Shown here piece by piece: positions 1-5,615 of a stretch of DNA of 11,476 nucleotides. Position 1 is the first letter of the stretch. Every line of letters starts with the position of its first letter. The stretch is from positions 1-11,476 of the forward strand of contig CAITSL010000013.1 of the NCBI GenBank assembly GCA_903895055.1, given 5' to 3'. The translations under genes and the position numbers were made by a program. Below the pieces are notes generated by a model. It worked only from the letters and a program-made list of their open reading frames with translations. It was not told the DNA's origin and ran no database searches. The DNA comes from an uncultured bacterium. Lineage in GTDB: Bacteria > Patescibacteriota > Minisyncoccia > Phycocordibacterales > UBA9973.

Positions 1-33
1 ATGAAACACTTGAATTATTTTACTAACCAGAGA

Positions 34-62
34 TTTCTATTATTCAAAAAATTTGCTATTGT
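34..62 (+). promoter_or_regulatory. Predicted ychF operon promoter, near-leaderless
   Basis: An extended -10 box is visible: TGC at 54-56 followed by TATTGT at 57-62. A weak -35 candidate TTTCTA lies at 34-39, 17 bp upstream. Transcription would be expected to start around 69, only a few bases before the ychF ATG at 72, and no Shine-Dalgarno sequence precedes that ATG. The placement is inferred from consensus matching only. Confidence 0.4.
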
Positions 63-71
63 ATCCGTATT

Positions 72-890
72 ATGTCATTAAGTATTGGAATTGTCGGTCT
101 GCCAAACGTTGGCAAGAGTACCTTATTTAACGCGCTGACGCGCAAGGCCGTACCGTGTGAAAATTATCCATTTTGTACCATTGATCCATCGGTGGGGATT
201 GTGCCGGTGCCGGATGAAAGGCTTACCAAACTTTCCGAATTTTCCAAACCTAAAAAAACAATTCCGACGGTAGTGCAATTTGTGGATATTGCGGGATTGG
301 TCAAGGGTGCCTCCGAAGGCGCTGGGCTCGGAAATAAATTTCTTTCGCATATTCGGGAAGTGGATGCGATTATTGAAGTGGTGAGAATCTTTGAAGATAA
401 AGATATTATCCATGTACACAATAAAATCGATCCGTTGTTTGACATTGAAGTGATCAATTTTGAATTAGAACAAGCCGGTATCAAAAAACCTACGTTGTAT
501 GTCTTAAATTCTTCCGAAGTAAACGAAAAGGTGGCTGATGATTTTAAGGCAAAACTTCCCGGACCGTATTTGGAAGTTGATCCGATTTTCGGCACGGGAT
601 TGGATAATCTTATTAAAGCCGGCTATGATCTCTTGGATTTAATAACTTTTTTCACTACCGGCCCCGATGAAACACGAGCTTGGACGATTAGAAGAGGGTC
701 TACGGCGCCGATGGCAGGGCGTGCGATTCATACCGATTTCAAAGATAAATTTATTCGAGCGGAAGTAATAAATTGGAAAATGCTATTAGATTCAGGGTCT
801 TATGCAAATGCCAAAGCAAAAGGTCTGGTTCGTACCGAAGGGAAAGAATATATCGTGGAAGACGGGGATGTCATTGAATTCAAAATATGA
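72..890 (+). CDS. ychF: YchF/OLA1-type P-loop ATPase, compact form lacking the helical arm
   Basis: This is a TRAFAC-class P-loop NTPase of the Obg family. YchF/OLA1 prefers ATP, binds ribosomes and is linked to stress and translation control. The 272-residue protein shows Walker A GLPNVGKST (residues 9-17), the G3 motif DIAG (72-75), His114 at the position known as catalytic in E. coli YchF, an NSSE motif (146-149) matching the NxxE that gives ATP preference, and a C-terminal TGS domain (about 187-272). Family members are usually about 363 residues. Here the antiparallel helical arm is absent: after FELEQAG (130-136) the sequence goes directly to KPTLYVLN. A further stretch of about 30 residues around the G5 region is also missing. 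The reading frame is intact, so this is a clean shortening rather than a frameshift. The stop overlaps tsaC by 4 bases. Family assignment is firm; retained activity is uncertain. Confidence 0.95.
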   Translation: MSLSIGIVGLPNVGKSTLFNALTRKAVPCENYPFCTIDPSVGIVPVPDERLTKLSEFSKPKKTIPTVVQFVDIAGLVKGASEGAGLGNKFLSHIREVDAIIEVVRIFEDKDIIHVHNKIDPLFDIEVINFELEQAGIKKPTLYVLNSSEVNEKVADDFKAKLPGPYLEVDPIFGTGLDNLIKAGYDLLDLITFFTTGPDETRAWTIRRGSTAPMAGRAIHTDFKDKFIRAEVINWKMLLDSGSYANAKAKGLVRTEGKEYIVEDGDVIEFKI

Positions 891-1423
891 TGGAGAAAAC
901 TAAAAATGTGATTAAGGTTTTAAAAAACGGAGGAGTGGGAGTAATGCCGACGGATACTATTTATGGGCTAGTGGGGAGCGCAAATTCTCGTAAAGCGATC
1001 AATAGAATTTATAAAATTAAAAAGAGAAATAAAAAAAAGAAACTGATTGTTTTGATTTCGTCTGTAAAAGATTTAAAAAAATTCGGAATAAATCTCACCA
1101 GTGTTCAAAGTTCTTTGAACAAATTTTGGCCCCACTCCGCCAAGGCTACGCGGGGCAAGCCTAAGCCGGTGAGCATTATTTTAGGTGGGACAGCTTTTCG
1201 TCTTCCGGCTAAAAAATCTTTGATTGAATTTTTAAAAAAAACAGGTCCTTTAGTTGCACCATCTGCCAATCCCGAAGGACTCTCGCCAGCAAAAAATATT
1301 GGGGAAGCGAAAAAATATTTCGGAGACAAAGTTGATTTTTACCTAGCCGGCGGGACATTGAAAGGAAAGCCGTCAAAATTAATTAAAATTGAAGATAATG
1401 GTAAGATTAAAGTACTGCGATGA
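887..1423 (+). CDS. tsaC: Threonylcarbamoyl-AMP synthase, YrdC/TsaC domain, with in-frame repeat insert
   Basis: TsaC makes L-threonylcarbamoyl-AMP from threonine, bicarbonate and ATP, the first step of t6A37 tRNA modification in the cytoplasm. The 178-residue protein is a single YrdC domain without a Sua5 C-terminal domain. Visible motifs are PTDTIYGL (21-28), a basic KKRNKKKKLIVLI block (45-57) and APSANPEG (124-131). The usual WPGP-type motif is interrupted: between FWP (80-82) and PVSIIL (94-99) lie about 11 extra residues, HSAKATRGKPK, encoded by a GC-rich palindromic repeat. The gene overlaps ychF by 4 bases (ATGA) and the next gene by 4 bases (ATGA), so translational coupling is likely. 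An alternative start is the ATG at 890, one codon downstream. No TsaB, TsaD or TsaE gene is seen here. Confidence 0.9.
   Translation: MMEKTKNVIKVLKNGGVGVMPTDTIYGLVGSANSRKAINRIYKIKKRNKKKKLIVLISSVKDLKKFGINLTSVQSSLNKFWPHSAKATRGKPKPVSIILGGTAFRLPAKKSLIEFLKKTGPLVAPSANPEGLSPAKNIGEAKKYFGDKVDFYLAGGTLKGKPSKLIKIEDNGKIKVLR
1103..1120. repeat. 18-bp dyad inside tsaC
   Basis: GTTCAAAG (1103-1110) and CTTTGAAC (1113-1120) are perfect reverse complements separated by TT. The dyad ends 10 bases before the GC-rich insert in the same gene. It is AT-rich and encodes ordinary-looking residues (VQSSLN), so it may be chance. Confidence 0.5.
1129..1156. repeat. GC-rich palindromic insert in tsaC (element family A)
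   Basis: A GC-rich block interrupts an AT-rich gene at a conserved WPGP-like motif. Its ends, GCCCC (1129-1133) and GGGGC (1152-1156), can pair, with an inner GCC-AA-GGC. Bases 1131-1156 match leuS bases 5340-5365 at 24 of 26 positions, differing at 1137 and 1148. The frame differs between copies: 1131 is codon position 2 here, whereas the equivalent base 5340 in leuS is codon position 1. The peptide is therefore PHSAKATRGK here and PTSPRLRGAK there. Insertion of a mobile, frame-tolerant element is the simplest reading. Confidence 0.8.
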
Positions 1424-2349
1424 TCAAGATATTTTATACAAAAGAAGATTGGGATTACGAACTTTTGGATACTGGCAATGGCGAGAAACTAGAACGCTTT
1501 GGAAAACACACCTTTATTCGTCCATATGAAAGTGCAGTTTGGTCGAAAACTTTAGAAAAAGAGTGGAAACAAATCGACGGGAAATTTATAACTTCCAAAA
1601 AGGGAGAAAAAGCGGGATGGACCCTGTCGCTCGCGAGCGACGGGGTGGAAAATTCAAAAAAGATGAAAAAATGGGAAATGTCTTATAAGGGTATAAAGTT
1701 TTTTGCTTTTCCTACGCCGTTTCGACATTTAGGGTTTTTCCCTGAGCAGGCAAGTCATTGGGATTTTATCGAAGAAAAGATAGCTTCGCAGAAAAATTCA
1801 GTTAAATTTTTGAATCTTTTCGGCTATACCGGAGTGGCCAGTTTGTTTGCTTTGCGAGCGGGAGCGGAAGTGACCCACTTGGATGCGTCGAAACAAACTC
1901 TTGCCTTGGCCAAAGAAAATCAAAAACTTTCCGAATTAGATAATTTACCAATGCGGATTATTTGCGATGATGCTCTGAAATTTCTAGATCGTGAAATAAA
2001 AAGAGGCAATAAATATGACGCCATAATTATGGATCCGCCCAAATTTGGCCGAGGGCCGAAAGGGGAAATTTGGAAACTGGAAGAGCGTTTACCGGAGCTT
2101 TTAGAAAAAATCAGAAAAATTTTAAGCGACAAGCCGCTCTTTGTGATTTTAACTTCTTATGCCACTGATTCCTCTTCGCTTTCGCTTGGCTATGCGTTGG
2201 AAGAGACAATGAAAAGATGTGCTGGAAAAGTTGAAGCAGGAGAGCTTTGCGTCCTTGAAAAATCGAAAAATCGTACAATATCGCTTGCCAACACTGTTGT
2301 CTGGACCCCGTCGCTCGCGAGCGACAGGGTGGTGGCTCTAGAAAAATAG
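1420..2349 (+). CDS. Class I SAM-dependent methyltransferase, RlmI/RlmK-like (COG1092-type)
   Basis: The protein is likely an RNA methyltransferase. The 309-residue sequence opens with DYELLDTGNGEKLERFG, typical of a short COG1092-type family that lacks the PUA domain of RlmI. A PTPFRHLGFFPEQ segment follows (98-110). The SAM-binding motif I is LNLFGYTGVASL (131-142), an acidic residue that should bind the ribose is D155 (HLDAS), CDDALKF is at 182-188, and the DPPKFGRG motif IV is at 205-212. The exact substrate cannot be read from sequence. Two near-identical palindromic inserts each encode SLASD: one at about 69-73 before the catalytic domain, the other at 298-302 extending the C terminus after NTVVW. 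The start overlaps tsaC by 4 bases. It is the last gene of the ychF operon. Confidence 0.85.
   Translation: MIKIFYTKEDWDYELLDTGNGEKLERFGKHTFIRPYESAVWSKTLEKEWKQIDGKFITSKKGEKAGWTLSLASDGVENSKKMKKWEMSYKGIKFFAFPTPFRHLGFFPEQASHWDFIEEKIASQKNSVKFLNLFGYTGVASLFALRAGAEVTHLDASKQTLALAKENQKLSELDNLPMRIICDDALKFLDREIKRGNKYDAIIMDPPKFGRGPKGEIWKLEERLPELLEKIRKILSDKPLFVILTSYATDSSSLSLGYALEETMKRCAGKVEAGELCVLEKSKNRTISLANTVVWTPSLASDRVVALEK
1621..1646. repeat. GC-rich palindrome in methyltransferase gene, copy 1 (element family B)
   Basis: The core GTCGCTCGCGAGCGAC (1626-1641) is a perfect 16-bp palindrome. Flanks ACCCT and GGGGT extend the pairing to 26 bp with one G/T mismatch pair. The 26-bp sequence is the exact reverse complement of copy 2 at 2305-2330. 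In direct orientation the copies also match, including the flanking TGG upstream and GG downstream, with two differences in 31 bases. It encodes TLSLASDGV in a poorly conserved loop. Confidence 0.85.
2305..2330. repeat. GC-rich palindrome in methyltransferase gene, copy 2 (element family B)
   Basis: This is the second copy of the 26-bp palindrome, with the same perfect 16-bp core (2310-2325) and flanks ACCCC and AGGGT. It is the exact reverse complement of copy 1 and is read in the same frame, giving TPSLASDRV. It falls at the very end of the methyltransferase, where relatives normally stop shortly after the NTxxW-like strand, so it appears to have altered the C terminus. Confidence 0.85.
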
Positions 2350-2358
2350 CTTTCTTTA

Positions 2359-2390
2359 ACGATAAAGTGGTAGTAATTATTATTTATCGT
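2359..2390. promoter_or_regulatory. Inverted repeat just upstream of a TATAAT box
   Basis: ACGATAAA (2359-2366) and TTTATCGT (2383-2390) form perfect 8-bp arms around a 16-base spacer. The right arm ends 2 bases before TATAAT at 2393-2398, so the dyad overlaps the expected -35 region. It could be an operator for the downstream membrane-protein gene. It lacks GC and a T-tract, so it is not a convincing terminator for the upstream operon. Confidence 0.4.
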
Positions 2391-2392
2391 AG

Positions 2393-2412
2393 TATAATAT
2401 AAACATTATAAT
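2393..2412 (+). promoter_or_regulatory. Tandem TATAAT boxes for the membrane-protein gene
   Basis: Two exact TATAAT hexamers occur at 2393-2398 and 2407-2412, ahead of the ATG at 2429. No strong -35 box is visible. The first would give a leader of about 24 bases, the second about 10 bases. The 79-bp gap after the methyltransferase supports an independent transcription unit. Confidence 0.5.
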
Positions 2413-2428
2413 TAATAAATTATTTTTT

Positions 2429-3136
2429 ATGGAACAAACACCAAATATAAATTCTTCACAAATGAATACAGGACCTCAACCTCAGTATCAAATGCCACAA
2501 CCAAATTCGTCGCAAGAGATGATGCCAAAAAAGAAAAAACCACATACTGCTTTTCAAATTCTTATTGGTCTTGCAATAGCGGTTCTTTTTGTGTTATTTT
2601 ATTTTTATTCTTATCAACTGGCTTTCGAGGGGCAAAAAAATAATCCGTCAGATTATCAAAAAGCATCCGAAGCTTGTTATAATCTTCAAAATAATCAACT
2701 TTATGTCAAGAATCAATGTCTTTCACAGGGTGGGGTTTGGAATGAAAATCCAGATGGAAAAGCAAGTGGATCTATTTTGATTAACGGTCAAGAAGTACAG
2801 ATTACAGGGCGATGTGATCTGTCTCAAAAAATGCAAGAATGCATACAAAAAATATCTGCCACAAACCCATATTCTTCTTATGGTAACTCTAACACTTACG
2901 AGAATAATAAATATTTAGGAGCGCTCATATTCGGCATTATTCTTATAGTGCTTTCTATGTTTATTAAAAGAGTACTAGCTCTTTCAATTGGGCTTGCTCT
3001 GGGTGGTGTTTTCATGCTTATTTCTGGAATATTCCATTTCTGGGCTGATATTAATGGACTATTTCGTGTAATTATAATAGCGGTCGGCCTCGCTATCATT
3101 ATTTTTCTTGCTGTGAAAAAGTTAAAAAGTGACTAA
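2429..3136 (+). CDS. Four-helix membrane protein with Gln/Pro-rich N terminus and Cys-containing loop; function unknown
   Basis: I do not recognise this 235-residue protein. It starts with a low-complexity Gln/Pro/Asn-rich tail (1-32) and a KKKK cluster (34-37), followed by a first membrane helix (about 41-62). A polar domain (about 63-160) contains four cysteines, C83, C97, C129 and C138, which could form two disulfides outside the membrane. It includes a CLSQGGVWNENP motif (97-108) and a short Asn/Ser/Tyr-rich linker. Three closely spaced helices follow (about 162-179, 182-204, 211-229), ending in a basic KKLKSD tail. Basic clusters suggest both termini are cytoplasmic. The gene has its own promoter-like boxes and a terminator, so it is probably monocistronic. 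It could be a surface or envelope protein, but nothing in the sequence defines a function. Confidence 0.75.
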   Translation: MEQTPNINSSQMNTGPQPQYQMPQPNSSQEMMPKKKKPHTAFQILIGLAIAVLFVLFYFYSYQLAFEGQKNNPSDYQKASEACYNLQNNQLYVKNQCLSQGGVWNENPDGKASGSILINGQEVQITGRCDLSQKMQECIQKISATNPYSSYGNSNTYENNKYLGALIFGIILIVLSMFIKRVLALSIGLALGGVFMLISGIFHFWADINGLFRVIIIAVGLAIIIFLAVKKLKSD

Positions 3137-3148
3137 AAGAAAATTTCT

Positions 3149-3178
3149 AAAAATCCCTCGCTTTTGCGGGGGATTTTT
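3149..3178 (+). terminator. Rho-independent terminator after the membrane-protein gene
   Basis: AAAAATCCCTCGC (3149-3161) pairs with GCGGGGGATTTTT (3166-3178) around a TTTT loop. This gives a 13-bp stem with one G-T wobble and a terminal T-tract. It lies 12 bases after the stop codon and directly precedes the leuS promoter. The A- and T-tracts are symmetrical, so it could act in both directions. Confidence 0.9.
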
Positions 3179-3186
3179 GGTATTAT
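3178..3186 (+). promoter_or_regulatory. Extended -10 promoter for leuS
   Basis: TGG-TATTAT (3178-3186) is an extended -10 box sitting on the last base of the terminator. The -35 region would lie in the terminator hairpin and has no match. The leuS ATG at 3198 is 11 bases after the box, so the leader would be about 5 bases and has no Shine-Dalgarno sequence. Confidence 0.5.
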
Positions 3187-3197
3187 TTTATAGATAA

Positions 3198-5615
3198 ATG
3201 AAATCATACGATCATAAAAAAATAGAAAAGAAGTGGCAGGATCTTTGGGATAAAAAAAAGATATATCAAGCCAATGATAAATCAAAAAAACCAAAATTTT
3301 ATTCCTTGGTTGAATTTCCTTATCCATCTGGTGATGGGCTTCATGTGGGCCATCCGAGGAGTTATGTTGGAATGGATGTTATCTCTAGAAAAAAACGGAT
3401 GGATGGGTACAATGTTCTTTACCCAATGGGCTGGGATGCTTTTGGGTTGCCCACAGAAAATTTTGCTATCAAAACTGGTAAACAACCAAAAGTTATAACT
3501 AAAAAAAATACTGATACGTTTCGTAGGCAAGCAAAATCACTTGGGATTTCCTTCGATTGGTCTAGAGAAATAAACACGACCGATCCAAATTATTACAAAT
3601 GGACCCAGTGGATATTTTTGCAATTTCTGAAAAAAGGCTTGGCATATAAAGCCAAAAGTGAGATAAATTGGTGTCCAAAAGACAAAATTGGCTTGGCCAA
3701 CGAAGAAGCGGTGGGTGGTATTTGCGATCGTTGCGGGACACCAACTATTAAAAAAGAAAAAGAGCAATGGATGCTTGCTATTACAAAATATGCAGACAGA
3801 TTGGATAAGGATTTAGATTTAGTAGATTATCCAGAACGGGTAAAATTATCTCAGAGAAATTGGATAGGGAAAAGTGAGGGTAGTGAAATTGAATTTAAAA
3901 CAAGTATCAATAGAAATATAAAAGTTTTTACCACTCGAGCGGATACTTTATTTGGGGTGACTTATGTTGTGCTTGCGCCAGAGCATCCAAACATAGGAGA
4001 GTTTCTTGTTCAGTCGAAAAATATGGCAGAAGTATCTCAATATATTAGGGAAGTAAAAAGTAGAACAGAAATAGAAAGAACAGCCGAGGATAAAGAAAAA
4101 ACAGGGGTAGAATTGAAAGAAATATATGCAATCAACCCCGCAAATGGGGAGGAAGTCCCTGTGTGGGTTGCGGACTATGTTTTGGCAGGTTATGGCACAG
4201 GGGCAGTGATGGCGGTGCCACAACACGACGCTCGCGATAAGGAGTTTGCAGAGAAATATAATCTGCCGATTATTGATAGACCATTAGTTAATGCCGAAGA
4301 GATTACCCAAAAAGTTGGTGGAAAAATGGTTACTAAATTTAAATTACGTGATTGGGTATTTTCACGTCAGAGGTACTGGGGTGAACCGATTCCGGTAATA
4401 AATTGTGAAAAATGTGGTCTTGTGCCGGTGCCGGAAAAAGATTTGCCGGTAAAATTGCCGGAAGTAAAAAATTATAAACCGACAGACACGGGGGAGAGTC
4501 CACTGGCTTCTATTTCAAAATGGGTGAATGTAAAATGTCCCAAATGTGGAGGCAAAGCAAAAAGAGAAACCGACACGATGCCAAACTGGGCAGGAAGTTC
4601 ATGGTATTACTTGCGTTACGTTGATCCGAAAAACAAAAAAGAATTTGCTAGTAAGAAAAATTTAAAATATTGGACACCAGTTGATTGGTATAACGGGGGA
4701 ATGGAACATACTACCTTACACTTATTGTATTCACGATTTTGGCATAAATTTTTATATGATTTGAAACTCGTTCCGACCGTTGAGCCATATAAAAAACGAA
4801 CTTCGCACGGAATGATTCTTGGTGAAGGGGGAGTAAAAATGTCGAAATCGCTTGGGAATGTTGTGAATCCGGATGAAATCGTAAAAATATATGGCGCGGA
4901 TACTTTGCGTGTTTACGAAATGTTTATGGGGCCATTTGAAGAAACCGCTGTGTGGAATACTGACAGTATAATCGGCGCGAGAAGATTCATAGAAAAAGTT
5001 TGGCGAATAGGGGAAAAGGTAATTAAAACAGAATCTTCCTTGTCGGGGTCGCTGTCTCCGCGTGCTCGCGGAGCGCTGCCTCTCGGCTCGACAGCCTGCG
5101 AGACACCCCGCCAAGAAAATTCTGTTTTACTTACCAAGCTGTTACACAAAACAATTAAAAAAGTCTCGGGTGACATTGAAGCAATGCGTTTTAATACAGC
5201 AATTTCGGCGATGATGATTTTGGTGACGGAAATGGAAAAAGAACAAGGATTGTCCTTGGAAGATTATAAAAAATTCCTGCAGATTTTAGCTCCATTTGCT
5301 CCTCATGTGGCGGAAGAAATATGGCACTTGTTGGGCGATCCCACTTCGCCAAGGCTTCGCGGGGCGAAGGAAAAAAGTATCAATATCTCCGATTGGCCAG
5401 AGTGGGATGAAAAATTAATCAAGGAGGATGAAATGAAGATTATGATACAAGTAAATGGCAAGGTGAGAGGGGAAATAATGGTGGGGAGCAACGAAAATGA
5501 AGAAAAAATTAAAAAAGAAGCGCAAGAACACCTCTCTGTGAAAAAATTCACAGAAGGAAAAGAAATCAAAAAAATTATTTATGTTAAAGGGAGGTTGGTT
5601 AATATTGTGATCTAA
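3198..5615 (+). CDS. leuS: Leucyl-tRNA synthetase, class Ia, with two in-frame repeat inserts
   Basis: LeuRS charges tRNA-Leu with leucine using ATP. The 805-residue protein has the HIGH-type motif HVGH (49-52), a zinc-binding-like CDRCG segment (176-180), a CP1 editing domain (about 225-385) with TTRADTLFG (245-253) and the editing Asp region QHDARDKEF (342-350), a second CxxC pair (403-406 and 447-450), and KMSKS (547-551). An anticodon-binding helical domain and a C-terminal QVNGKVRGEI domain follow. The editing-domain exit between NLPI (355-358) and LRDW (383-386) is about 35 residues shorter than in E. coli; I believe this is common in related lineages. Two GC-rich palindromic inserts lie in linkers, at about 613-640 and 714-725. 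The final A of the TAA stop is the first base of the murJ ATG, so the two genes are probably coupled. Confidence 0.97.
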   Translation: MKSYDHKKIEKKWQDLWDKKKIYQANDKSKKPKFYSLVEFPYPSGDGLHVGHPRSYVGMDVISRKKRMDGYNVLYPMGWDAFGLPTENFAIKTGKQPKVITKKNTDTFRRQAKSLGISFDWSREINTTDPNYYKWTQWIFLQFLKKGLAYKAKSEINWCPKDKIGLANEEAVGGICDRCGTPTIKKEKEQWMLAITKYADRLDKDLDLVDYPERVKLSQRNWIGKSEGSEIEFKTSINRNIKVFTTRADTLFGVTYVVLAPEHPNIGEFLVQSKNMAEVSQYIREVKSRTEIERTAEDKEKTGVELKEIYAINPANGEEVPVWVADYVLAGYGTGAVMAVPQHDARDKEFAEKYNLPIIDRPLVNAEEITQKVGGKMVTKFKLRDWVFSRQRYWGEPIPVINCEKCGLVPVPEKDLPVKLPEVKNYKPTDTGESPLASISKWVNVKCPKCGGKAKRETDTMPNWAGSSWYYLRYVDPKNKKEFASKKNLKYWTPVDWYNGGMEHTTLHLLYSRFWHKFLYDLKLVPTVEPYKKRTSHGMILGEGGVKMSKSLGNVVNPDEIVKIYGADTLRVYEMFMGPFEETAVWNTDSIIGARRFIEKVWRIGEKVIKTESSLSGSLSPRARGALPLGSTACETPRQENSVLLTKLLHKTIKKVSGDIEAMRFNTAISAMMILVTEMEKEQGLSLEDYKKFLQILAPFAPHVAEEIWHLLGDPTSPRLRGAKEKSINISDWPEWDEKLIKEDEMKIMIQVNGKVRGEIMVGSNENEEKIKKEAQEHLSVKKFTEGKEIKKIIYVKGRLVNIVI
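5028..5125. repeat. Long GC-rich palindromic insert in leuS (element family C)
   Basis: The core CTTGTCGGGGT (5039-5049) pairs with ACCCCGCCAAG (5105-5115) at 10 of 11 positions. Just outside, ACAGAAT (5028-5034) pairs with ATTCTGT (5119-5125). Inside is a perfect hairpin, CTCCGCG-TGCT-CGCGGAG (5056-5073), plus alternative pairings such as GTCTC (5054-5058) with GAGAC (5100-5104). The block is much richer in GC than the rest of leuS. It encodes about 28 residues of Ser/Pro/Arg/Gly-rich sequence between the helix ending VIKTE and the conserved LLTKLLHKTIKKVSGDI, where relatives have a short linker. Confidence 0.8.
5340..5370. repeat. GC-rich palindromic insert in leuS (element family A)
   Basis: CTTCGCC (5344-5350) pairs with GGCGAAG (5363-5369) around a 12-base loop. 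Bases 5340-5365 match the tsaC insert at 24 of 26 positions but are read in another frame, giving PTSPRLRGAKE. The insert separates IWHLLGD from KSINISDWPEWDE, which are nearly adjacent in other leucyl-tRNA synthetases. It is therefore an added linker rather than a replaced core segment. Confidence 0.85.

Noticed and set aside
1..81. A 26-codon plus-strand frame starting at base 1 (MKHLNYFTNQ...) and overlapping the ychF start
   Set aside because: It has no ribosome site, overlaps the predicted ychF promoter and start, and shows no recognisable domain. It is more likely promoter sequence.
123..595. Minus-strand frames of about 100-140 residues opposite ychF
   Set aside because: They are antisense shadows of a well-conserved gene, with no domain, start signal or sensible composition.
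929..946. Internal Shine-Dalgarno-like GGAGGAG and ATG in tsaC as an alternative start
   Set aside because: The bases encode the conserved Gly-rich turn before PTDTIYGL. Starting at 944 would remove the first strand of the YrdC domain.
1129..1156. tsaC insert as a frameshift or sequencing artefact
   Set aside because: The frame is kept on both sides and near-identical sequence occurs in leuS, so it is a repeat insertion rather than an error.
2160..2210. Possible additional repeat near the TCTTCGCTTTCGCTTGGC stretch of the methyltransferase gene
   Set aside because: The encoded SSSLSLGYALEETM matches the expected family sequence at this position, so it is native coding sequence.
2359..2390. 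Inverted repeat as terminator of the ychF operon
   Set aside because: The stem has only two G-C pairs, the loop is 16 bases, and no T-tract follows.
4752..5176. Minus-strand frames opposite the leuS insert, with Arg/Ala-rich peptides
   Set aside because: They arise because the GC-rich palindrome lacks stop codons in several frames. The leuS frame is strongly supported and continuous.
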